Positions 1 through 5,309 of a stretch of DNA of 5,681 nt are shown in pieces. The notes under the pieces are model-generated. The model was not told the origin of the DNA. It ran no database searches and was given only the letters and a program-made list of their open reading frames with translations. The translations under genes and the position numbers were made by a program. The stretch spans positions 1 to 5,681 of the forward strand of contig SLFV01000514.1 of the NCBI GenBank assembly GCA_007124075.1, read 5' to 3'. This DNA is from Roseimaritima sp. Lineage in GTDB: Bacteria > Planctomycetota > Planctomycetia > Pirellulales > Pirellulaceae. Every line of letters starts with the position of its first letter. Positions within the stretch are counted from its first letter, which is position 1.

Positions 1-326
1 AACAGACGTGGACGGGGATTGCCTTGAGACGATCGCGCGGATACGGAACCAATCTCAACAAATCCAAACCCCAAGGCATCCAGCATCGACAGGGCACGCC
101 CGCTCTTGTCCCAACCCGCAGCTAGCCCGATCGGATTGGAAAACTGCAACCCCGCAATCTCTCCCTCCAGTGCAGCGTGATTCGACTGCAGACATGCCCT
201 TGCCACCCCTGCAACCCCCGGAATATAACCGCCGAGACGACACATTTCGACGGTCCCGTTGTGAACAAGTTCGGGGTTGAACCGAAACAGTACCGGACGC
301 ACCACGGTTGTGTACAGAGAAGCCAT
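1..326 (-). CDS. pyrD: Dihydroorotate dehydrogenase, class 2 type (5' part, cut by the window edge)
   Basis: This is the first 108 codons of a dihydroorotate dehydrogenase, the FMN enzyme that oxidises dihydroorotate to orotate in pyrimidine synthesis; class 2 members sit on the inner membrane face and reduce quinone. The reverse strand reads MASLYTTVVRPVLFRFNPEL at the start, matching the short N-terminal helical region of class 2 enzymes (E. coli has a similar F-x-L-D-P-E-x-A-H). Residues 64-75 read NPIGLAAGWDKS, the FMN/substrate-binding N-P-x-G-L-A-A-G-x-D-K signature with Lys74. Residues 84-94 (ALGFGFVEIGS) and the G-N-P-R-P-R-L block at 102-108 follow family order. The start is the only ATG after an in-frame TAG at 374-372, and the family N-terminus aligns there. 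No Shine-Dalgarno is visible before it. The usual G-T-V-T-P-R-P-Q stretch is G-S-V-S-A-R-S-S here. The catalytic Ser lies outside the window, so the class is judged from the N-terminus only. Confidence 0.93.
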   Translation of the reverse strand, partial: MASLYTTVVRPVLFRFNPELVHNGTVEMCRLGGYIPGVAGVARACLQSNHAALEGEIAGLQFSNPIGLAAGWDKSGRALSMLDALGFGFVEIGSVSARSSQGNPRPRL

Positions 327-658
327 TGCAGTGGATTGCTTGTGGGTATGAATAACGAACTGCCCGGTCAGCTAAAACGGTGTCTCCATGCAGAATCGGT
401 AAACGAAAGAAACACGTTGGACGCGGGAGCATGCTTGTCAGAATCCGCCCGACACCGCCCCCAATCAGAATTAAACCCAAATGTACGATTTTTAGAAAAA
501 ATTTGATTTCTCCGGTGTCTTTCAAGACAAAGCTGCGTTAATTCATACTATAAATGGGTCAGCACGGCTCAAGTGGGCCGTGTGCGAAGGCGTGCGGCGA
601 TAGACCGAGGGATTCAGAAATCCTGGGGCAGTCTTTCTAATTCATCGCGTCTATTGCC
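327..658. other. Intergenic region between the pyrD start and the amidohydrolase 3' end
   Basis: This 332-nt stretch contains no convincing gene. It must hold the pyrD promoter (minus strand) and the end of the amidohydrolase transcript. The 480-560 part is AT-rich (a run of six A around 495-500, and TATAAA-like sequence near 547-555), which would suit a promoter, but I cannot place a -35/-10 pair with sound spacing. A GC-rich hairpin sits at 562-583. Open frames crossing the region overlap the pyrD start in the wrong frame and look spurious. Confidence 0.6.
562..583. other. Short GC-rich hairpin downstream of the amidohydrolase
   Basis: CACGGC at 563-568 pairs with GCCGTG at 577-582. C570-G575 and two G-T wobbles (562/583 and 569/576) extend this to a nine-pair stem with loop AAGT. 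It lies about 75 nt beyond the amidohydrolase stop in the direction of that gene's transcription. No T-run follows on the minus strand, so it is not a textbook intrinsic terminator. It may serve as an mRNA 3' end structure, or be chance. Confidence 0.35.
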
Positions 659-1642
659 TCACGCCGTTTTCATTCGGTACCAGACGTTCGCATTCTCGTG
701 AAAAAGTGCTCGTTGAACCGCCACCGGTCGCGGAGTGACGATTTGTTTTAATGCTATGACCCAAGCCGCGATCGAATCGCCCAATTTGCACACCGGCCAG
801 TCACCGCCGAATACAACACGGTCGGGACCGAACGCATCCAGACAGTAATTGATCGCCGGTGCCAGCAGGTCAGCGTCCCAACCCTCGGGTACACGGTGAA
901 CGATTCCCGATACCTTGCAGGCCACGTTGGGCAGTCCAGCCAAGCGGTCGATTTGCCGCTGCCACTGTTCAGGAGTATGCAGCGCATCGGCCGCCGCATC
1001 GCCAGGCAACCAGGCGCGATAGTCAGCATTTCCCAAGTGATCCAATACAAACCGTGTTTCCGGACACTGCCGAACCAGTTTTACCGCATCGTCCAGTTCA
1101 GTCGGACGCATGCACAAGTCAAAGCTCAGGTCCATTTCACCTAATAATTGCATCGATTTGACAAACTGCGGTTGCAGGCAGTAACCCTGGGGCGTGCTTC
1201 CATGCAAGACCTGGCGCACTCCCTTGATCAGCGGGTGGTTTCGATAACGTTGCATCGAATCGGCAAACTGGGCCTCCGCTGGTCGTCCCGAGATGACTGC
1301 CGCCTGAATGGTCGTATGGCCCTGAGAAATCAACGAAACAACGTAGTCTGCCTCACGGTCGTGATCGACCGGCGCGACATCGACTTCCATGTAAATCGCA
1401 CGCGTAATGTTCAAACCCGCAGTTTCCCGCTGGTAATCCGAAAACACATGGGCCCCGGATATTTTAGGACTGGCATTTTTCAGCCAGGGAGGATTTAGAT
1501 GATCAAGGTCCCACAGATGAACATGGGTATCTGTAATGGGAATCTCCGGCAGTGGGTTCGTCGCAACGGCTACGGAACCGCTGGTTGCCGCAACGATCCC
1601 CACCACCCCGGTTTGTAACACTTGTCGACGATCCATAGACAT
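659..1642 (-). CDS. Tat-signal amidohydrolase, fuconolactonase-like (COG3618/Amidohydro_2)
   Basis: This 327-residue protein belongs to the metal-dependent TIM-barrel hydrolases of the Amidohydro_2 family, whose members include L-fuconolactonase and 2-pyrone-4,6-dicarboxylate lactonase. It opens with a twin-arginine leader (R-R-Q-V-L-Q at 5-10, then a hydrophobic stretch to about residue 27), so the enzyme is probably exported folded. The barrel starts at ITDTHVHLWDL (36-46), with the H-x-H pair at 40 and 42. GVRQVLH is at 141-147, His202 lies in V-L-D-H-L-G, and Asp281 in V-F-G-G-D-W-P is the expected catalytic/metal Asp. The C-terminal H-E-N-A motif is at 315-318. I chose the ATG at 1642 because GGAGG (1653-1649) stands 6 nt before it; the frame stays open to an ATG at 1771, but that extension is Cys- and Arg-rich and unlike a signal. 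A start at 1636 would also keep the leader. The substrate is unknown; a sugar lactone is a reasonable guess. The gene lies 189 nt downstream of the small QLSLF gene on the same strand. Confidence 0.9.
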   Translation of the reverse strand: MSMDRRQVLQTGVVGIVAATSGSVAVATNPLPEIPITDTHVHLWDLDHLNPPWLKNASPKISGAHVFSDYQRETAGLNITRAIYMEVDVAPVDHDREADYVVSLISQGHTTIQAAVISGRPAEAQFADSMQRYRNHPLIKGVRQVLHGSTPQGYCLQPQFVKSMQLLGEMDLSFDLCMRPTELDDAVKLVRQCPETRFVLDHLGNADYRAWLPGDAAADALHTPEQWQRQIDRLAGLPNVACKVSGIVHRVPEGWDADLLAPAINYCLDAFGPDRVVFGGDWPVCKLGDSIAAWVIALKQIVTPRPVAVQRALFHENANVWYRMKTA

Positions 1643-1647
1643 AGCAG

Positions 1648-1656
1648 CCCTCCCTT
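1648..1656 (-). promoter_or_regulatory. Ribosome binding site setting the amidohydrolase start
   Basis: The minus strand reads AAGGGAGGG here. Its GGAGG core (1653-1649) is 6 nt from the ATG at 1642, which decides for that start over the upstream in-frame ATGs at 1663 and 1771. Confidence 0.75.
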
Positions 1657-1831
1657 CAAGCATCTCGCGACAACTTGATGTCGAATCTTTTTTTTGCAAA
1701 AGCACCCATAGGGCCAGTCCGTCGCAAAACGTACCCGACCCTGCTCTGCCTCGCTTCCAACAACACTGCATTTACATTAGACGCTCTGGGGAGCCGTGGG
1801 TAGGCAGAAAAATCGAAATCTGCTGCGGGGC

Positions 1832-2113
1832 CTAAAATCGATGAACTTCCCGCGCCCCACGCTGTTGCAACATCGCACGTCGCTGAGTGACCAAATCGTA
1901 GCGTCGCAGGATGACTGCAGCCAAGTCGCCGATGTGATGAATTTCGCGCTCATTTTCGGCTGTCGCTGGCAAGCTTCGACCGGTCGCAACCGAAACTTCA
2001 AAGCGTGGCAGCGAAGCTGACAGAGACGGGCTTTCCACTGGCTTTGCAGGGACAACGGGAATGGTCAGGGTGCCCAGGTCAGAAGCGGAATCGAATAGTG
2101 ACAACTGAGTCAT
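1832..2113 (-). CDS. Small protein with N-terminal QLSLF clamp-binding-like motif
   Basis: This is a 93-residue protein I cannot assign to a named family. Three parts are visible. Residues 3-7 are QLSLF, which equals the consensus pentapeptide QL(S/D)LF that bacterial proteins use to dock on the DNA sliding clamp; E. coli Hda carries a comparable motif at its extreme N-terminus. Residues 8-52 are rich in Ser, Pro, Ala and Val and look disordered. Residues 53-88 (from ENEREIHHIGDLAAVILRRY onward) are charged with regular hydrophobic spacing and should form one or two helices, ending in a basic tail. No signal peptide or metal site is seen. The start at 2113 lacks a strong Shine-Dalgarno (only an AGG about 11 nt upstream), but the sequence immediately makes sense from there. 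It is divergent from the sigma factor and upstream of the amidohydrolase on the same strand. The overlapping frame at 1777-2055 is Cys/Arg-rich and less plausible. Clamp binding is inference from five residues. Confidence 0.62.
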   Translation of the reverse strand: MTQLSLFDSASDLGTLTIPVVPAKPVESPSLSASLPRFEVSVATGRSLPATAENEREIHHIGDLAAVILRRYDLVTQRRAMLQQRGAREVHRF

Positions 2114-2386
2114 GGCGGAAGCCTGTGAAAAATTGGAACGGAGTACTTAAAGGTGACCTCTCATTCACCCACGAAGGCATTCTTTCCGGTCGCTTTGACA
2201 CCTTAGGTCAACGGTCCCCGGAAAAATTCCGTTCCCATGCGATTGATACAGGCAGCATGATCGTGCAAGCACCGTAAATTCTGTTCAGCAACCTCTACGC
2301 TACCGATACAAATTACCATCGCGAGTTATTGACGCGGTCGTGAGTACCTCCCCCTCCCTGACCTGTGCGAATTTATTGAGGCTTTC
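2114..2386. promoter_or_regulatory. Divergent spacer between the small gene and the sigma factor gene
   Basis: This 273-nt spacer should carry the start signals of both flanking genes, which point away from each other. TTGACA occurs at 2195-2200 on the plus strand, but nothing like a -10 box lies 16-18 nt beyond it. Small inverted repeats are present: GGTGA/TCACC (2152-2156 and 2165-2169) and CGGAA/TTCCG around three A (2219-2231). I cannot name an operator or a definite promoter. The ORF that enters from 2005 and runs to 2277 looks like chance. Confidence 0.5.
2378..2381 (+). promoter_or_regulatory. Ribosome binding site of the sigma factor gene
   Basis: GAGG is placed 5 nt before the ATG at 2387, which supports that start codon. 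Confidence 0.6.
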
Positions 2387-3316
2387 ATGTCAGACCTGAT
2401 CGTTGCTAACGAGTCGCTGGATCTCCCTGATCTGGAACAACAAGAGTTACTAGAAGCAAAGCGTCAATTACGGAGCTCGCGCTCACGCGACGGCGCACAA
2501 TCTCCACTGGAGACCTACCTCCGGGAGATCAACGAAACATCGCTGCTGAGCGCGAAGGAGGAGCTGGAATTAGCTGCGCAGATTGCGACAGGAGACGTCG
2601 AAGCACGCGATCGCATGGTGCGTGCCAATCTGCGTCTGGTTGTAAACATCGCGCGTGGCTACACAGGCAAGGGGCTGGGGTTGCAGGATTTGATCGAGGA
2701 GGGGAATCTTGGGCTGCTGCGTGCGGTGGAAGGCTACGATCCGAACGTCGGTACGCGATTCAGCACGTACGCGAGTTATTGGATCAAGCAATCGATCAAG
2801 CGGGCGTTGATCAACAGCGCCAAAACCATTCGCATACCTGCGTATATGGTGGAGCTATTGAGTAAATGGAGACGTGCAACGGCGCGTCTGACCGAAGAGC
2901 TTGGTCGTCCGCCGACCCACGAGGAAACGGCGCGGATGCTGGGGGTGCCGAAGAAAAAATTACCGATCATCAAAAAAGCGATCCGCATCAACAACAGCGC
3001 CCCCCAAAGCGATCAAACGGATTCGGGTTGGTCGTTGGGCGAAATGGTAATGGACGACAGGCGGAAAAGTACCGATGAAGAATTGCAGGACCATGATATT
3101 TTGCATCATGCGATGGACCTGCTGGAAACATTAGGAGAGCGCGAACAAGCGGTGCTGAAATTGCGTTTCGGCTTGGAGGACGTGGAACCCCATACCCTGA
3201 AAGAAATCGGTGCCAAACTGGGTTTAACACGCGAACGCGTTCGACAGATAGAAACCGAAGCATTGCGTCGCTTGGCGGATGGTTTAATGGATCCACGCGA
3301 ACGCCACCCGGGTTAA
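2387..3316 (+). CDS. RNA polymerase sigma factor, sigma-70 family (RpoD/SigA-like, group 2 size)
   Basis: This 309-residue primary-like sigma factor directs core RNA polymerase to -10/-35 promoters. The domains are in the usual order: region 1.2 at about 38-70 (SPLETYLREIN), region 2 at about 73-143 with the core-binding DLIEEGNLGLLRAVEGYDP (101-119) and the -10 recognition/melting block RFSTYASYWIKQSIKR (124-139), region 3 at about 148-215 (T-I-R-I-P-A-Y-M start, then a P-T-H-E-E-T-A helix), and region 4 at about 240-300. The -35 helix-turn-helix ends in GLTRERVRQIETEALRRL (279-296); Arg282, Glu283, Arg286 and Gln287 match the residues that read the -35 box in E. coli sigma-70. Region 1.1 and the large non-conserved insert of E. 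coli RpoD are absent, so the length suits a group 2 (RpoS/SigB-of-cyanobacteria type) or compact SigA protein; the sequence alone does not say whether it is the essential one. No anti-sigma gene is adjacent. It ends at a strong terminator shared with the convergent oxidoreductase gene. Confidence 0.95.
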   Translation: MSDLIVANESLDLPDLEQQELLEAKRQLRSSRSRDGAQSPLETYLREINETSLLSAKEELELAAQIATGDVEARDRMVRANLRLVVNIARGYTGKGLGLQDLIEEGNLGLLRAVEGYDPNVGTRFSTYASYWIKQSIKRALINSAKTIRIPAYMVELLSKWRRATARLTEELGRPPTHEETARMLGVPKKKLPIIKKAIRINNSAPQSDQTDSGWSLGEMVMDDRRKSTDEELQDHDILHHAMDLLETLGEREQAVLKLRFGLEDVEPHTLKEIGAKLGLTRERVRQIETEALRRLADGLMDPRERHPG

Positions 3317-3362
3317 GGTCGCTCGTGATCGCGAGATGCCGTGCGGGACACACACCCAATGC

Positions 3363-3398
3363 AAAAAAGCTTCGTCGATTTGGATCGACGAAGCTTTT
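3363..3398. terminator. Bidirectional intrinsic terminator between convergent genes
   Basis: A perfect 15-bp stem (3365-3379 with 3384-3398) closes a TTGG loop. The left arm begins in a run of six A (3363-3368) and the right arm ends in four T, so each strand has a hairpin followed by U in its RNA. It lies 46 nt after the sigma factor stop and about 40 nt after the oxidoreductase stop, just where a two-way terminator is needed. Each arm contains AAGCTT. Confidence 0.92.
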
Positions 3399-3439
3399 GG
3401 CTCGTGTCATCGCAATGACTTCAGGCTTGGCGGCAGGAC

Positions 3440-4867
3440 CTAAACTTCCCAGCCTTCGCGCGGTTCGCGATTGACGTACTGGTTGACTTCCGAAACATTC
3501 GGACTTACCAATTTTGCGGCGTCCCACTCGATCCGCTTGCCTTCTTCGGTCCGCATGGCCAAATTGCCCACCAAAATCGTTTCCGTCAGACGACCCGCAT
3601 AACTGAAGTTTGCCATCGTCCCCGGTTCGTACTCACCCTTGCACGTCGACACGAACTCCCACTTCTGCCGCTGATCACCGCCAGCGCTGTACGGAATCCG
3701 TGGCAACGTCTGCTCCGGCTTTTCGAAATCCTTGAACTTATTCTCCGGCAGCAGATAGTACCGCGCGCCATAGTCATCTGGCGAAAAGAGCAGACCTTCG
3801 CTACCGATCACGACGGCACCACTGGTTTTGCGTCCACCCCCTTCACGTTGTTCTTTGACACGTTTCTGGAACGATTCGGGTAGTTGCGAAATGACCGAAT
3901 CGGGGGGCAGGTTTCCGCCGTCATACCAAGTGAACGTACACGGCGGCAATTCGCCGCGCTGCGGGAATTCGAACAGCAGCGTTGAACTGCCCGGGAACGT
4001 TTCGCCCGCGTAGATACCGGGATTATTGAGTGCGGTTACTGCTACCGGGTCCCACAGTTTAAGTGCCATCACAGGCATATTGGTGGTATGGCAAGCCATG
4101 TCCCCCAATGCCCCGGTGCCAAAATCGACCCAACCGCGCCAATTGAACGCGTGGTAAGCACCCTTCTTAAAAGGTCGCATTGGCGCCGGCCCGATCCATG
4201 CATCCCAATTCAGATCCTCCGGAACCGCATCCTCGCCCTCCGGTCGACCGATCCCCTGAGGCCAAACCGGACGATTAGACCAAACGTGAACCTCACTGAC
4301 AGCGCCAATTGCACCGCTCCGGATCACTTCCACCGCCTCGCGAAGTCCATTTTCGGACGTCCCTTGATTTCCCATCTGGGTAACCACGCCCATCTTCTCT
4401 GCCATTTCTCGCATCGCTCGGGCCTCGCCGATCGACCACGTTAACGGTTTTTGGCAATAAATATGCTTCTTCATCTGCATGGCCCGCAGGGCAGCCACTG
4501 CGTGGGTATGGTCGGGGGTGCTGACGCAAACAATGTCGACCTTGTCGCCCAATTGATCCAGCATCTCGCGGAAATCGGTGTATTTCTTCGCATCAGGAAA
4601 CTCGCGACCTTTTTTCGTCAGCGTCCCGCCATCGACATCGCACAGGCCAACAATACGGACCCCTTGTTCGCCGATGTGGCTACAGTCACTGCCTCCTTTG
4701 CCACCTACTCCGATACAGGCCGCAGACAAGGCGTTTTGTGCGGATTCCTGGCCGGAAAGGCGATGGGGAGCGGTGGTGCCGATCCACACACCGGTTCCTA
4801 AAACGGCCGACTGTTGCAAGAACGTTCGGCGAGATTGCGACGCCGCCCGACGGGATTGAATTGGCAT
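3440..4867 (-). CDS. Tat-signal Gfo/Idh/MocA family NAD(P)-dependent oxidoreductase
   Basis: This 475-residue protein is a member of the Gfo/Idh/MocA family, which oxidises or reduces sugars, inositols and related polyols with NAD(P). A clear twin-arginine leader is present (S-R-R-T-F-L-Q at 12-18, hydrophobic 21-32), so it is probably exported folded with its cofactor, as known for glucose-fructose oxidoreductase. The Rossmann fold follows: CIGVGGKGGSD (51-61) is the dinucleotide loop, GLCDVDG (74-80) ends in the acidic strand, and VCVSTPDHTHA (113-123) is typical. The family E-K-P motif is Q-K-P here (139-141 in YCQKPLTWS), a variant I know from planctomycete members. GALGDMACH (252-260) supplies the conserved Asp and His of the active site. 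The C-terminal domain runs to residue 475. The ATG at 4867 is preceded by GGAG 7 nt upstream; another in-frame ATG at 4885 adds only six residues. The substrate cannot be told. It is convergent with the sigma gene and divergent from the sulfatase. Confidence 0.93.
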   Translation of the reverse strand: MPIQSRRAASQSRRTFLQQSAVLGTGVWIGTTAPHRLSGQESAQNALSAACIGVGGKGGSDCSHIGEQGVRIVGLCDVDGGTLTKKGREFPDAKKYTDFREMLDQLGDKVDIVCVSTPDHTHAVAALRAMQMKKHIYCQKPLTWSIGEARAMREMAEKMGVVTQMGNQGTSENGLREAVEVIRSGAIGAVSEVHVWSNRPVWPQGIGRPEGEDAVPEDLNWDAWIGPAPMRPFKKGAYHAFNWRGWVDFGTGALGDMACHTTNMPVMALKLWDPVAVTALNNPGIYAGETFPGSSTLLFEFPQRGELPPCTFTWYDGGNLPPDSVISQLPESFQKRVKEQREGGGRKTSGAVVIGSEGLLFSPDDYGARYYLLPENKFKDFEKPEQTLPRIPYSAGGDQRQKWEFVSTCKGEYEPGTMANFSYAGRLTETILVGNLAMRTEEGKRIEWDAAKLVSPNVSEVNQYVNREPREGWEV

Positions 4868-5309
4868 TGAGTTTCTCCAGAACAAGAAAAAAATTGGTCA
4901 ATCAGGATGCCCGTATCAGACACGTCAAGAACGGTGGCGGTGTAGGGCGTTAAGGTAAAGTAGCCCAGTGACGGGCAGTCGTATGATAACAACAGCCGCT
5001 CCTGTTCACAATCATTTACCGCCAACGAGTTCCGGAATCGTCAATCGCCGCTTCCACGATAACTCTCAGATACCCGCGAATAATCATTGAAAACGGCATC
5101 GGCAGGAAGTTACACTGGACGCCCTCGCAGGCTGCGAAGCATCGGGGTCTGCCTAACTGCCGTACTCCCAGCGCTCGCTCGAGATCTTTTCCGCAATCCC
5201 GACTGCACGGGGTGGGCGACACGGGAATTGAGCGGCTGTTGATCCCCCGATGGCTCGACCGCACTGCAAACGCTGAAATTCCACACACACCCGAAGAAAG
5301 TCGCCTGGC
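4868..5309. other. Divergent intergenic region between oxidoreductase and sulfatase
   Basis: These 442 nt hold no gene I can support. The open frames here (for example minus 5016-5288) are rich in Arg, Cys and Ser without any recognisable domain. The region should contain the promoters of both flanking genes. On the minus strand TTGACG (4928-4923) is a fair -35 for the oxidoreductase, but only the poor TGATTG follows at 18 nt. A seven-A run lies at about 4887-4893 just ahead of that gene. No tRNA cloverleaf, long repeat or strong terminator was found by eye. Confidence 0.5.
4873..4878 (-). promoter_or_regulatory. Ribosome binding site setting the oxidoreductase start
   Basis: The minus strand reads GGAGAA, with GGAG 7 nt from the ATG at 4867. 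This favours that start over the in-frame ATG at 4885, which would lie upstream of the site. Confidence 0.65.

Noticed and set aside
348..506. Plus-strand small frame of 52 codons divergent from pyrD
   Set aside because: No ribosome site, no recognisable motif, and the composition resembles a chance frame. The longer version from 177 overlaps pyrD.
55..525. Minus-strand 156-codon frame with a hydrophobic start
   Set aside because: It overlaps the recognisable pyrD N-terminus in another frame, and becomes Cys/Arg/Gly-rich with no domain. A frameshift adding its hydrophobic start to PyrD is not needed, since PyrD already starts at the family position.
1643..1771. 43-residue N-terminal extension of the amidohydrolase
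   Set aside because: It is open by chance; it would bury the Tat leader inside the protein, and the strong GGAGG site lies right before the ATG at 1642.
1777..2055. Alternative minus-strand frame overlapping the small gene
   Set aside because: It is rich in Cys, Arg and Trp without motif, while the 1832-2113 frame has a sensible motif, linker and helix layout.
2195..2200. TTGACA as a -35 box for the sigma factor gene
   Set aside because: The sequence 16-18 nt downstream is GC-rich (CCGGAA) and does not resemble a -10 box.
2005..2277. Plus-strand 90-codon frame
   Set aside because: It overlaps the small minus-strand gene and the divergent spacer, and no domain or ribosome site is seen.
2988..3527. 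Minus-strand 179-codon frame across the terminator
   Set aside because: It is antisense to the sigma factor, passes through the terminator hairpin, overlaps the oxidoreductase 3' end, and has no recognisable domain.
5016..5288. Minus-strand 90-codon frame in the divergent spacer
   Set aside because: It lacks a ribosome site and any motif, has scattered Cys and Arg, and its start would abut the sulfatase promoter region.
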